Shown in pieces: positions 16,448-32,285 of a stretch of 64,000 nt of DNA. The stretch covers positions 1,364,001-1,428,000 of the forward strand of contig NZ_CP035493.1 in assembly GCF_004135385.1 (NCBI RefSeq), read 5' to 3'. How positions within the stretch are numbered: position 1 is the stretch's first letter; every line of letters begins with the position of its first letter. Source of the stretch: Xylanimonas protaetiae (GTDB lineage: Bacteria > Actinomycetota > Actinomycetes > Actinomycetales > Cellulomonadaceae). The notes beneath the pieces were generated by a model. The model was not told where the DNA came from. It saw nothing but the letters and a program-made list of their open reading frames with translations, and searched no databases. The translations under genes were made by a program, and so were the position numbers.

Positions 16448-17749
16448 GTGACCACCCAGAACCCTCAGCACGACGCGGCCGGCGAGGCAGGGCTCGAGCC
16501 CGTCGAGCTCATCCGGCACTCGGGCACCGTGCAGCGCGCCGGCCGCCTGGCCCTCGCGTCGGGTCACGGCAGCTACCGGGTCAAGTCCCACATGGAGCGG
16601 GTCGGCCGCGCCCTGGGTCTCGACGACGTCAAGGCGTCCGTCGCCCTCACCGAGATCACGACGACGTCGGTGCGCGACCAGATCTTCCGCACGGAGGTCT
16701 CGGAGGTCCGCACGGTCGGCATCAACGCCGACCGGCTCGCCGAGCTGGAGAACTACATCGGCGACCTGCCCGAGCGCGAGAACGTCGCCACGATCGAGCG
16801 GGAGCTCGACCGGATCGCCGCGAAGCCGCCGCTGTACCCGTCGTGGGCCAACGCCCTGTCGGCCGGAGCGGCCTGTGGCGCGTTCGCCTTCCTCAACAAC
16901 GGCGGCCCGCTCGAGTGCGCGGGCGTACTGGTCGCGGCGACCCTGGGTCAGTACGTGCGGCGCAGCCTCATCCACCGGGGCATCAACCCGTTCGGGGTGA
17001 CGATGCTCGCGGGCGCGCTCGCGTGCCTGACCTACCTGGGCCTCATCTGGGCGCTCGGCAGCACCATCGCGACCCCGGGCCGGCACCTCGCGGGCTACGT
17101 CTCGGCCGTGCTCTTCCTGGTCCCGGGCTTCCCGCTCGTGACGGGGGCGCTCGACCTGGCCCGGCTCGACTTCTCCGCCGGCATCTCACGGCTGGCGTAT
17201 GCCCTGATGATCCTGTTCTCCGCGGCGCTGGCCCTGTGGGCGGTGTCGGCGACGGTCGGCCTCGAACCGACACCCCCCGTCGCGCTGGCGATCGACCCGG
17301 TGCTGCGCTGGTCGCTGCTGACGGTGGCGAGCTTCGTCGGCGTGCTGGGGTTCGCCCTGATGTTCAACAGCCCGTGGCACATGGCGCTCGGCGCCGCGCT
17401 CATCGGCATGGTCGCCAACGTCCTGCGGCTCTTCCTCGTGCAGGAGGTCCACCTGGCCCCGCAGGCGGCCGCCGCGGCGGCCGCGCTCCTCGTGGGCCTG
17501 CTCGCCCGGTGGATCGCGACGCCGCTGCGCGTCCCGCGCCTGACCGTCTCCGTGCCCGCCGTCGTGATCATGGTCCCGGGCGTCGCGGCGATGCGTGGCG
17601 TCTTCGAGCTCAACGGCGGAGACACGACGCGGGCGCTCGGCTTCATGGTCGACGCCGGCCTCGTGGTGTGCGCGCTGGCCATCGGACTGGCCGTGTCGCG
17701 CATGCTGACCGACCGTGAATGGACGTTCGAGGCGCGTCGCGCGCTGTGA
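16448..17749 (+). CDS. threonine/serine exporter family (ThrE-like) membrane protein
   Basis: This 433-residue fused ThrE-type protein has a soluble N-terminal domain (about 20-130, with LALASGHGSYRVKSHMERVGRALGL) and about ten hydrophobic segments in two groups, as expected when the DUF1212 and DUF3815 halves are joined. Members export threonine, serine or small peptides; the substrate here is unproven. The GTG at 16448 is chosen; the nearby ATG at 16440 stops after three codons. It lies between tRNA-Ser and the rrn promoter region and appears monocistronic. Confidence 0.85.
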   Translation: MTTQNPQHDAAGEAGLEPVELIRHSGTVQRAGRLALASGHGSYRVKSHMERVGRALGLDDVKASVALTEITTTSVRDQIFRTEVSEVRTVGINADRLAELENYIGDLPERENVATIERELDRIAAKPPLYPSWANALSAGAACGAFAFLNNGGPLECAGVLVAATLGQYVRRSLIHRGINPFGVTMLAGALACLTYLGLIWALGSTIATPGRHLAGYVSAVLFLVPGFPLVTGALDLARLDFSAGISRLAYALMILFSAALALWAVSATVGLEPTPPVALAIDPVLRWSLLTVASFVGVLGFALMFNSPWHMALGAALIGMVANVLRLFLVQEVHLAPQAAAAAAALLVGLLARWIATPLRVPRLTVSVPAVVIMVPGVAAMRGVFELNGGDTTRALGFMVDAGLVVCALAIGLAVSRMLTDREWTFEARRAL

Positions 17750-18282
17750 CTCCGCTGGTCACGGCCCCTTTCCGCCGCTGGTGACGACGACCTGGGGCGC
17801 GGTGTGACGCAGGTCGCCGCTCGCCGTTTTGACGTTCGGCCAACCGTCTGACTAATGTTCTCAACGTTCGCCCGGCAGGGAGGAACGGACACCGCGAAGA
17901 GCGAGTGGCCGGTCCCGGGGCGAGATCCTGACTCCTTCTTCTCGGGGACGTTCTGCGTCTCCGGTCAGGACCGGTGCGCCCGGATCGAACTTCTCGCCTC
18001 ACGGCGAGCGAGTTTGACTCGGAGAAGCGGATCGGGTAAGGTTGAAGGGTTGCCCCGGACGGGGCCGGCTGCGAAGAGTGGTTCGGTTTCGGATGGTGTG
18101 CGTCGGTTGTTTGAGAACTCAACAGTGCGTTTGATAGTCAATGCCAAATATAACCCTCGTCGGGTCACCGTTGTGGTGGTTCGGGAGGATTCCTTTGGAC
18201 AGATGAGCAGTTCAGCTCGTCTGGCCAGTTTTCAAGCACCGTATGGTTGTTATCCTGGGTTTTGTCCGGGGTGGCGATATTC
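17750..18282 (+). promoter_or_regulatory. rrn operon promoter and leader region
   Basis: This is a gene-free 533-bp stretch before 16S rRNA. Two promoter-like sets are visible: TTGACG (17829-17834) with TAATGT (17853-17858), 18-bp spacer; and TTGACT (18014-18019) with TAAGGT (18037-18042), 17-bp spacer. A GTTTGAGAACTCAACAG segment (18109-18125) resembles the boxA/processing motif of actinobacterial rrn leaders and recurs in altered form before 23S. The AT content rises towards 16S. No protein gene is supported here. Confidence 0.75.
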
Positions 18283-23412
<5,130 letters not shown>

Positions 23413-23527
23413 ACACACACTTACACTTGCTACGCGTCCACTGTGCGGTTCCCGAGAAACGGGCAACCACCCCCACCCCCGCCCCCGACCAGGGCGGGAA
23501 CACGGGGGCACCCGACAACTCGATACT

Positions 23528-23645
23528 GTTACGGCGGTCATAGCGTAGGGGAAACGCCCGGTCCCATTCCGAACCCGGAAGCTCAGCCCTACAGCGCCGA
23601 TGGTACTGCCCTGGAGACGGGGTGGGAGAGTAGGACGCCGCCGGA
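23528..23645 (+). rRNA. rrf: 5S ribosomal RNA
   Basis: About 118 nt beginning GTTACGGCGGTCATAGCG, with the conserved CCCGGTCCCATTCCGAACCC core and a 3' strand GGACGCCGCCGG that closes the terminal helix. It lies 115 nt after 23S and is followed by a strong hairpin. Confidence 0.94.
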
Positions 23646-23655
23646 CACCCTTCAA

Positions 23656-23691
23656 CGAAAGACCCCGCACCCACCGGTGCGGGGTCTTTCG
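23656..23691 (+). terminator. rrn operon terminator
   Basis: CGAAAGACCCCGCAC (23656-23670) pairs perfectly with GTGCGGGGTCTTTCG (23677-23691) around a 6-nt loop, 10 nt after 5S rRNA. It may also serve the convergent gene at 23728. Confidence 0.85.
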
Positions 23692-23727
23692 CACACCCAG
23701 GATCGGGAGTCCCGGACGAGAGACGGC

Positions 23728-24000
23728 TCAGGCGGCCGGCTTCGCGGCGAAGCGTGCGACGGCGCGGGCGGCACCCCGGTGCGCGAGCCGGCGGGCGAGG
23801 ACGGCGACGCCGCCGGACACCGCGGCGAACGTGACGGCCTGGACGATGGTGATCTCGTCGTTGTCGAGGTCCTTCGGGGCGGACCGGCCGGTGCTCTTCT
23901 CCCAGATCATCCCGACGGCCTTCTGGGCCAGCCAGCCCGCCGCCAGCGTCAGCACCGCCGTGCCGATCTTCACGGTCAAGGGTTCGTCCCTCGTGGTCAC
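23728..24000 (-). CDS. small membrane protein, DUF4235-like
   Basis: This 90-residue protein starts with GTG at 24000. One hydrophobic segment lies near 9-28 (VKIGTAVLTLAAGWLAQKAVG) and another near 52-68. Between them is a polar stretch containing WEKSTGRSAPKDLDNDE, the pattern seen in the DUF4235 family of short actinobacterial proteins. The function is unknown. It is convergent with the rrn operon and divergent from the thiamine uptake operon. Confidence 0.7.
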   Translation of the reverse strand: MTTRDEPLTVKIGTAVLTLAAGWLAQKAVGMIWEKSTGRSAPKDLDNDEITIVQAVTFAAVSGGVAVLARRLAHRGAARAVARFAAKPAA

Positions 24001-24149
24001 GTGCGTCCTCCCGGCTCTGCGCCGAACGGTGGTCGTCGTCGCTGGTCCACGGTATCCCCAGGCCGGAGGCGGGCGCCCGGGGGCGGGCCCCCGGACCGGT
24101 CATCCGCGAGACACGGTCGAGCGGTCCGGACCTGGGGCGTTACGCTGGT

Positions 24150-24240
24150 GGGGAACGACAGGGGAGCGCCACCGGGCGCTGAGAGTGCGGACCACCGCAG
24201 ACCCTCGAACCTGATCCGGCTAGCACCGGTGGAGGAAGTC
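24150..24240 (+). promoter_or_regulatory. TPP (THI-box) riboswitch
   Basis: The aptamer core is recognisable: AGGGGAGCG near 24159, GCTGAGAGTGCGG (24178-24190), CCGCAGACCCTCGAACCTGA (24195-24214), TAGCACCGGTGGAGGAAG (24221-24238). It lies about 85 nt before the thiB start. Thiamine pyrophosphate binding would switch off the transporter operon. The expression platform is not obvious, though the 3' part of the leader (24241-24324) contains GAGGAGG ahead of the ATG. Confidence 0.93.
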
Positions 24241-24324
24241 GGGCTTCTCGATCCCTGTGCGCTGTCAGCGCGCTCACGCGACGACGGTGCACGGGCCCCC
24301 TTCTCGACCCTGAGGAGGATCACC

Positions 24325-25407
24325 ATGACAGCCAAGTCACTGCGCGCCCGCGCCGCGGCCGTCGTCGCCGTCGGGCTGCTGCCCGCCCTGGCCGCGTGCT
24401 CGAGCGGTACGCCGAGCGGCGGTGCGAGCCCGAGCGGCGGCGACACCGTCACGCTCGTCACGCACGACTCGTGGGCGGTCTCGGACGACGTCATCGCGAA
24501 GTTCGAGCAGGAGAGCGGGTTCACGGTCAAGCAGGTCGCCATGGGCGACGCCGGCACCCTGGCCAACCAGGTGGTGCTGACCCAGGGCTCGCCCGTGGGC
24601 GACCTCGTCTTCGGCATCGACAACACGTTCGCGTCGCGCGTCATCGACGCCGGCGCGCTCGAGCCCCACGTCCCGGCCGGGCTGGCCGAGTCGGCCACGC
24701 CGCTCGTCCTCGGCGACGGGGCGCTGATCCCGATCGACCTGGGCGACGTCTGCGTCAACACCGACGTCGCGTGGTTCCAGGAGCGGGGGCTCGCCGAGCC
24801 CGAGACGCTCGAGGACCTCGCCAAGCCCGAGTTCAAGGACCTCATGGTCGCGCTGAACCCCGCGTCGTCGTCGCCGGGCATGGCGTTCATGCTGGCCACC
24901 ATCGGCGCGTTCGGCGACGACGGGTTCGGCGGCCAGGGCTGGACCGGCTACTGGGAGGCGCTCAAGGCCAACGGCCTCAAGGTCGCCGACTCGTGGGAGG
25001 ACGGGTACTACACGGAGTTCTCCGGCGCGGGCGAGGGTGGCACGCGACCGATCGTCGTGAGCTACTCGACGTCGCCGGCGTTCACCGTGACCGACGACGG
25101 CACGGCCACCACGACGCGTGCCCTGCTCGGCACGTGCTTCCGGCAGGTGGAGTTCGCGGGAGTCCTCGCCGGCGCCCAGAACCCCGAGGGGGCCCGCGCG
25201 CTGCTCGACTTCCTGGTCTCGCAGCCGTTCCAGGCCGACATCCCCGGTCAGATGTACATGTACCCGGCCGACTCCTCGGTCGAGCTTCCGGCCGAGTGGA
25301 CGCAGTTCGCGCCGCTCTCGGACGCCCCGTTCGAGGTCGACCCCGCGGACATCGCCGCGAACCGCGACGCCTGGCTCGACCAGTGGACCGCCGCCGTCGG
25401 CGGCTGA
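24325..25407 (+). CDS. thiB: thiamine ABC transporter substrate-binding lipoprotein
   Basis: This 360-residue lipoprotein has a signal peptide with lipobox ALAACS (Cys near residue 25), then a periplasmic-binding fold beginning VTLVTHDSWAVSDDVIAKFE, characteristic of the ThiB family. Other family segments are GDLVFGIDNTFASRV and NPASSSPGMAFMLATIGAFG. It captures thiamine or its phosphates outside the membrane and delivers them to ThiP. A TPP riboswitch precedes it. A GAGGAGG site is 7 bases before the ATG. Confidence 0.93.
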   Translation: MTAKSLRARAAAVVAVGLLPALAACSSGTPSGGASPSGGDTVTLVTHDSWAVSDDVIAKFEQESGFTVKQVAMGDAGTLANQVVLTQGSPVGDLVFGIDNTFASRVIDAGALEPHVPAGLAESATPLVLGDGALIPIDLGDVCVNTDVAWFQERGLAEPETLEDLAKPEFKDLMVALNPASSSPGMAFMLATIGAFGDDGFGGQGWTGYWEALKANGLKVADSWEDGYYTEFSGAGEGGTRPIVVSYSTSPAFTVTDDGTATTTRALLGTCFRQVEFAGVLAGAQNPEGARALLDFLVSQPFQADIPGQMYMYPADSSVELPAEWTQFAPLSDAPFEVDPADIAANRDAWLDQWTAAVGG

Positions 25408-25436
25408 CCGCACACGACGCGGCTGGGGGTGCTGCA

Positions 25437-27155
25437 ATGGCCGGGATGACCCGCGCCCGGGCCGCCGTCTCGGCACCCTCAGCCGTGTGGTGGGGAGTGG
25501 CCGTGCTGCTGCCCCTCGCCTTCCTCGGCGTGTTCTTCGCCTGGCCCGCGGTCACGCTGGTCGCGCGCGGGTTCCTCGCCGAGGGCGGTGGCGTGGACCT
25601 CGGCGGGCTGCGCGACGTGCTGGGCAACCCGCGCACGTGGCGGCTCGTCGGGACGACGCTCGCGCAGGCGACCGCCGGGTCCGCGGCGTCCGTGCTGCTC
25701 GGGCTGCCCGTGGCGTACCTGCTGTACCGGACGCGGTTCCCGGGGCGCGGGCTGCTGCGCGGCCTGGTGACGGTGCCGTTCGTGCTGCCGACCGTCGTCG
25801 TCGGCGTCGCGTTCCGGGCGCTGTTCCAGACCGGCGGGCTGCTCGGCTGGGCGCACCTGGACGGCACCTTCGTGGCCGTCGTCGTCGCGCTCGTGTTCTT
25901 CAACGTGTCCGTCGTCGTGCGGACCGTGGGCGGGCTCTGGGAGCGGCTCGACCCGCGTGCCGAGCAGGCCGCGCGGGCGCTCGGGGCGTCGCCCGCGCGG
26001 GCGTTCCGCACCGTGACGCTGCCCGCGCTGAGCCCGGCCCTAGCCTCCGCCGCGGCCGTCGTGTTCCTGTTCTGCGCGACGGCGTTCGGCGTCGTGCTGG
26101 TGCTCGGCGGGCTCGGGTACGGGACCGTCGAGACGGAGATCTACCGGCGCACCACGCAGTTCCTCGACCTGCGCACCGCCGCGGTGCTCTCCATCCTCCA
26201 GCTCCTGGTGGTCACCCTCGCCCTGTGGGTCGCCGGGCGCGCCCGCGCGCGCCGCGAGCGCGCGCTGCACCTCGAGCACGAGGACGTCGCCGCGCACCGG
26301 TGGAGCGTGCGCAGCGTGCCCGACGTCGCCGCCGCGGTGGCGACGTCGGTCGTCGTCGGCGGGCTCGTCGTACTGCCGCTCGCCGGGCTCGTGGGGCGCT
26401 CGTTCCGGGGGCCCGACGGCGCCTGGGGGCTCGCGAACTACCGGGCCCTCGGCACCACGGGCGGGCGCAACGCGCTCGCCGTGACGGTGTGGGAGGCGCT
26501 CGCGAACTCGGTGCGCACGGCCCTCGTCGCGACGGTCATCGCGGTCGTCGTCGGGGGGCTCGTCGCGCTGGTGGTGTCGCGTCGGCCGCGCGCCCGCGTC
26601 GCGCGGAGGGCCGTCGGGCTGCTCGACGCCGTCGTCATGCTGCCACTCGGGGTGAGCGCGGTGACCGTCGGGTTCGGGTTCCTCATCACGCTCGACCGGC
26701 CGCTCGGGCTCGACGTCGACCTGCGCACGTCCGGGCTGCTCGTACCCATCGCGCAGGCCGTCGTCGCCGTGCCCCTCGTGGTGCGCACGGTCCTGCCCGT
26801 GCTGCGCGCGATCGACCCGCGCCTGCGGCAGGCGGCGTCCGTGCTGGGCGCCGCGCCCGGACGCGTGCTGCGCGACGTCGACCTGCCGATCGCGCTGCGG
26901 TCGCTCGGGCTCGCGATCGGGTTCGCGTTCGCGGTGTCCCTGGGCGAGTTCGGCGCGACGGCGTTCCTCGCCCGGCCCGACTCCGCGACGCTGCCCGTCG
27001 TCATCTTCCGGCTCATCGGCCGGCCCGGGGCGGAGAACTACGGCATGGCGCTGGCCGCGTCCGTGGTCCTGGCGGTGCTCACCGCCGTCGTCATGATGCT
27101 GGCCGAGCGGCTACGGGGGGACCGCGCCTCGGGCGCGGCCGGAGGGGAGTTCTGA
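25437..27155 (+). CDS. thiP: thiamine ABC transporter permease (fused two-domain)
   Basis: This 572-residue permease carries two BPD-transport inner-membrane domains in one chain. The first coupling loop reads EQAARALGASPARAFRTVTLPAL (about 177-200) and the second RQAASVLGAAPGRVLRDVDLPIA (about 464-487). About 12 transmembrane helices are expected. This is the ThiP-type arrangement of iron/thiamine importers. It starts 29 bp after thiB, and its TGA overlaps the thiQ ATG, so the three genes form one operon under the TPP riboswitch. Confidence 0.92.
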   Translation: MAGMTRARAAVSAPSAVWWGVAVLLPLAFLGVFFAWPAVTLVARGFLAEGGGVDLGGLRDVLGNPRTWRLVGTTLAQATAGSAASVLLGLPVAYLLYRTRFPGRGLLRGLVTVPFVLPTVVVGVAFRALFQTGGLLGWAHLDGTFVAVVVALVFFNVSVVVRTVGGLWERLDPRAEQAARALGASPARAFRTVTLPALSPALASAAAVVFLFCATAFGVVLVLGGLGYGTVETEIYRRTTQFLDLRTAAVLSILQLLVVTLALWVAGRARARRERALHLEHEDVAAHRWSVRSVPDVAAAVATSVVVGGLVVLPLAGLVGRSFRGPDGAWGLANYRALGTTGGRNALAVTVWEALANSVRTALVATVIAVVVGGLVALVVSRRPRARVARRAVGLLDAVVMLPLGVSAVTVGFGFLITLDRPLGLDVDLRTSGLLVPIAQAVVAVPLVVRTVLPVLRAIDPRLRQAASVLGAAPGRVLRDVDLPIALRSLGLAIGFAFAVSLGEFGATAFLARPDSATLPVVIFRLIGRPGAENYGMALAASVVLAVLTAVVMMLAERLRGDRASGAAGGEF

Positions 27156-28186
27156 TGGGCTCTGTGGACGAGACGACGGCGGGCGGAGGGCTCTCCGTGC
27201 GGGGGGCCGTCGTGCGGTACGACGACGGCGGGCGCGGCGGCGCCGGGACGACGGTCGCGGTCGACGGCGTGGACCTCGACGTCGCCGACGGCGAGATCCT
27301 TGCGCTGCTCGGGCCGAGCGGGTGCGGCAAGTCGTCGCTCCTGCGCGCCGTCGCGGGGCTCGAGCCGCTCGCGGGCGGCACCGTCACGTTCGACGGCGTC
27401 GACCTGGCCGGGGTCCCCGTGCACCGGCGCGGGTTCGGCCTGCTGTTCCAGGACGGGCAGCTGTTCGCCCACCGCGACGTCGAGCGGAACGTCGCCTACG
27501 GGCTCGAGATCGCCGGCATGCCACGGGCCGAGCGCGTCGGGCGGGTGCGCGAGCTGCTCGACGCGGTAGGGCTCGGCGGGTACGCGCACCGGGCGGTGTC
27601 CACGCTGTCGGGCGGCGAGAAGCAGCGCGTGGCGCTCGCGCGGGCGCTCGCGCCGCGGCCACGGCTGCTGCTGCTCGACGAGCCGTTCAGCGCACTGGAC
27701 CGCGCGCTGCGCGAGCGCCTCGCCGACGACGTCCGGGACGTGCTGCGCGCGACCGGGACGACGGCGGTGTTCGTGACGCACGACCACGACGAGGCGTTCA
27801 CGGTCGCGGACCGGGTGGGCGTCATGAAGGCCGGGAGGCTGCTCCAGGTGGCGGCGCCCGAGGAGCTGTGGCGGGCGCCCGCGTCCCGCGCCGTCGCGGA
27901 GTTCCTCGGCTACCAGGCGTTCGTGCCGCAGCGTGACGGCGTGCTCGCCGTCGGGCCGACCGGCCTGCGGGTGCTGCCCGGCGCGGAGGCGACCGGGTGG
28001 CCGGGGCGGGTCGTGGCCGGCACGTTCCGGCGCGGGCGCACCGAGGTGACCGTCGACGTCGACCTCGGCGCCGGTGCTGAGCGCGTCGTCGCCCTCCAGG
28101 ACGGCGGGACGGGCGCGGAGCCGGGCTCTGCCGTCGTCGTCGGGCTGGACCCGGCGGGCTGCGCCGTCGTGCCGACGACGGACTGA
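27155..28186 (+). CDS. thiQ: thiamine ABC transporter ATP-binding protein
   Basis: This 343-residue ATPase has Walker A GPSGCGKSS (about 54-62), Q loop LLFQDGQLFAHRDV, signature LSGGEKQRVALARAL (about 150-164), Walker B RLLLLDEPFSALD and the H-loop FVTHDHDEAF. Beyond the nucleotide-binding domain about 100 residues form a C-terminal beta domain (TOBE-like), longer than enterobacterial ThiQ (about 230 aa) and closer to the Fbp/Pot type. Its ATG overlaps the thiP stop. Confidence 0.9.
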   Translation: MGSVDETTAGGGLSVRGAVVRYDDGGRGGAGTTVAVDGVDLDVADGEILALLGPSGCGKSSLLRAVAGLEPLAGGTVTFDGVDLAGVPVHRRGFGLLFQDGQLFAHRDVERNVAYGLEIAGMPRAERVGRVRELLDAVGLGGYAHRAVSTLSGGEKQRVALARALAPRPRLLLLDEPFSALDRALRERLADDVRDVLRATGTTAVFVTHDHDEAFTVADRVGVMKAGRLLQVAAPEELWRAPASRAVAEFLGYQAFVPQRDGVLAVGPTGLRVLPGAEATGWPGRVVAGTFRRGRTEVTVDVDLGAGAERVVALQDGGTGAEPGSAVVVGLDPAGCAVVPTTD

Positions 28187-28198
28187 CCCGGCCGGTCT

Positions 28199-28224
28199 GC
28201 CCGGCCGGTCGTGCCCGGCCGGGC
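28199..28224. terminator. bidirectional terminator between thiQ and aldo/keto reductase
   Basis: GCCCGGCCGG (28199-28208) pairs with CCGGCCGGGC (28215-28224) with a 6-nt loop. It lies in a short repeat-like run of CCGGCCGGT motifs between two convergent genes. Confidence 0.65.
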
Positions 28225-28248
28225 CAGCCCGGTGGTGCCGGGCGACCG

Positions 28249-29115
28249 TCAGGCCGCCGAGAGGCGGGCGATCTCCTCGGCGGTGAGCGTCAGCGTCGTC
28301 GCTGCGGCCGAGTCCTCGATGGAGGCGGGGCGCGAGGCGCCCGGGATCGGGATCACGACGGGGGCCAGGGCGAGCTCCCAGGCCAGGCAGACCTGGAACG
28401 GGGAGACGCCGTGGGCCTCGGCGACCTCGACGAACGGCGCGTACGTGTCGCCGAGCTCGCCCGAGCGGGCGAGCGAGATGCCGCCCAGCGGGCTCCACGG
28501 CAGGAACGCGATGCCGAGCTCGGCGCACAGCTCGAGCTCGGGCAGCGAGGAGCGGAAGCGCGGCGAGAACTGGTTCTGCACCGAGACCAGGCGGCCGCCG
28601 AGGATCTCCTGCGCTTCGCGGATCTGCTCGGGGTTGGCGTTCGAGATGCCGGCCATCTGGATGACGCCCTCGTCGAGCAGGTCGCGGATCGCGCCCACGG
28701 AGTCGGCGTAGGGGACGTCCCAGTCGGGGCGGTGGAACTGGTAGAGGCCGATGGCGTCCACGCCCAGGCGCTTGGCGGACGCCTTGGCGGCCTCCTTGAG
28801 GTACTCGGGGCGGCCGTTCAGCGTCCACGAGCCGTCGCCGGGGCGCAGGTGGCCGCCCTTGGTGGCCACGAGCACGTCGCCGACGTCCGAGCCGTAGGTG
28901 CGCAGCGCCTCGGCGATGAGCTCCTCGTTGTGGCCCACCTCGTGGGCGTCGCGGTGGTAGGCGTCGGCCGTGTCGACGAGGGTCACGCCGGCGTCGAGCG
29001 CGGCGTGGATGGTGGCGATCGAGCGCTCGCGCTCGGGGCGGCCCTCGAGGGACATCGGCATGCCGCCGAGGCCGATCGCGCCGACCTGGCGGCCGCCGAT
29101 GGTGCGCTGCTGCAT
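28249..29115 (-). CDS. aldo/keto reductase
   Basis: This 288-residue NADPH-dependent (beta/alpha)8 oxidoreductase has the N-terminal GLGGMPMSLEG, the catalytic Asp/Tyr region VDTADAY (about 47-53), the catalytic lysine in VATKGGH and the histidine segment YQFHRPD. The C-terminal nucleotide site reads PIPGASRPASIED. The physiological substrate is unknown. The start ATG at 29115 lies 120 bp from the divergent DHFR-like gene. Confidence 0.9.
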   Translation of the reverse strand: MQQRTIGGRQVGAIGLGGMPMSLEGRPERERSIATIHAALDAGVTLVDTADAYHRDAHEVGHNEELIAEALRTYGSDVGDVLVATKGGHLRPGDGSWTLNGRPEYLKEAAKASAKRLGVDAIGLYQFHRPDWDVPYADSVGAIRDLLDEGVIQMAGISNANPEQIREAQEILGGRLVSVQNQFSPRFRSSLPELELCAELGIAFLPWSPLGGISLARSGELGDTYAPFVEVAEAHGVSPFQVCLAWELALAPVVIPIPGASRPASIEDSAAATTLTLTAEEIARLSAA

Positions 29116-29235
29116 GAGGTGACTCCTGTGTCGTCTGTCGAATCGTTCCGACGACGACGATAGACCCGCGGCCGACGAGATGTCAGGCCCGTGGACGTCT
29201 ACCGTCGTGACATCGACCACGACCGGAGGACCCCC

Positions 29236-29850
29236 ATGGGCACCATCGTCTCGACCCTGTTCTGCTCGCTCGACGGCGTCGTCGAGATCGACCCCGAGTG
29301 GCACTTCCCGTACTTCGACGACCAGATGGGCGCCGCGGTCACCGACGACTACGCCGACGTCGACGTCGTCCTGCTCGGGCGCGTCACGTACGACAGCTTC
29401 GTGGGCGCCTGGCCCGACCGGGAGGCCGCGGGCGAGCAGGACGCGCAGTTCGCCAAGCTCCTGGGCGACACCCGCAAGGTGGTCGCCACACGCGGCACGG
29501 CCGACCTCGGCTGGCGCAACGTCGAGGCCACGGCCGACGTCGTCGCCACGGCCCGCGGGCTGCGCGAGGACCCGGGCGTCGGCAAGGTGGTCGTCCCCGG
29601 GTCGGTCTCGGTCGTCCGGCAGCTGCTCGCAGCCGGCCAGCTCGACGAGCTGCGGCTCCTGGTGCACCCCGTCGCCGCCCGCAAGGGCACCCGCCTGTTC
29701 GACGACGGCGACGAGCGCTACGCCCTGCGGCTGCTCTCGGCGGAGGCGTTCGGCACCGGCGTCGTCCGCCTCGTCTACACCCCGACGACGCCCCCCGAGG
29801 CGCGGACGTACGACGACGTCAAGCAGCACGACATGCCTCAGGCGGAGTAA
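29236..29850 (+). CDS. dihydrofolate reductase-family (RibD C-terminal domain) protein
   Basis: This 204-residue protein has the DHFR/RibD-reductase fold: STLFCSLDGVVEIDPEW at the N-terminus, VVLLGRVTYDSF (about 47-58), VVVPGSVSVVRQLLAAGQLDELRLLVHPV (about 115-143). Members are NADPH-dependent reductases of unassigned substrate, not true folate reductases. The start ATG at 29236 follows a CCGGAGGA site. A long perfect hairpin ends the transcript. Confidence 0.87.
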   Translation: MGTIVSTLFCSLDGVVEIDPEWHFPYFDDQMGAAVTDDYADVDVVLLGRVTYDSFVGAWPDREAAGEQDAQFAKLLGDTRKVVATRGTADLGWRNVEATADVVATARGLREDPGVGKVVVPGSVSVVRQLLAAGQLDELRLLVHPVAARKGTRLFDDGDERYALRLLSAEAFGTGVVRLVYTPTTPPEARTYDDVKQHDMPQAE

Positions 29851-29854
29851 CCGT

Positions 29855-29912
29855 CGAGCGACTCTGGATGTCCGCGTACGGGCTGTCGTACGCGGACATC
29901 CAGAGTCGCTCG
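29855..29912. terminator. 26-bp perfect-stem hairpin between convergent genes
   Basis: Arms 29855-29880 and 29887-29912 are exact inverse repeats of 26 nt enclosing a GGCTGT loop. The hairpin begins 4 bp after the DHFR-like stop and ends 8 bp before the pgi stop, so it can terminate both strands. There is no U-tract. Confidence 0.85.
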
Positions 29913-29920
29913 GCCGTCCG

Positions 29921-31636
<1,716 letters not shown>

Positions 31637-31757
31637 GGGGTCCACGGTAACGACGGGAGGAGTGGTCCGCGCAGGGTTCCGGCGCATGGTCTCGTGACAC
31701 GTGTCCCACCGGCGTCGCGCGTGGACAGGTGCGCCCGCCGCGCGGCAGGCTCGCGTC

Positions 31758-32285
31758 GTGCCCCGCCCCGTCGCCCTCGAGATCGCCGTCCAGGACGTCG
31801 CCGGCGCGCTGACGGCGTCGGGCGCGGTGGACGAGGCGGCGCTCGCGGCGCTCGCCGACGCCGCGGGCGGCGCGGACCTGACGTTCCACCGGGCGTTCGA
31901 CGTCGTCGCCGACCGTGGCCAGGCCCTCGCGGACCTGCGGCAGGCCGACGTGCGGCGCGTGCTGACGTCGGGCGGGGCGCCCTGCGCCGCCGACGGCCTC
32001 GCGGAGCTGCGACGCCTCGCGCCCCTCGCGACCGGCCTGGGCGTCGAGCTCATGGCCGGCGGCGGCGTGCGGCCGGGCGACGTCGCCGCGCTCGTCGCGG
32101 CGGGCGTCGACGCCGTCCACCTCTCGGCGCGGCGCGCCGTCGCGGAGGCGGCCGGCCCGGGCGGCGGCCCGGCCGGCTACGACGTCACGGACGCCGACGT
32201 CGTCGCGGCCGCGGCTTCCGCCGTCACGTCAGCCGCTGCCAGATCGCCGCACCGCCCGCCGGCCGGAACCCCATCGCCACGTTGA
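31758..32285 (+). pseudogene. cutC: CutC family protein with an internal deletion
   Basis: The C-terminal two thirds is clear Cut[46 protein letters not shown] and [10 protein letters not shown]. The N-terminal strand [14 protein letters not shown] is also canonical, but it is followed at once by [14 protein letters not shown]. The intervening 80 or so residues of the TIM barrel (normally including the RIELC-type strand) are absent, giving about 175 residues instead of about 230-250. The reading frame is intact, so this is an in-frame deletion, probably inactivating. The start is a GTG at 31758. The 3' end overlaps the convergent GNAT gene by about 60 bp. Confidence 0.75.
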
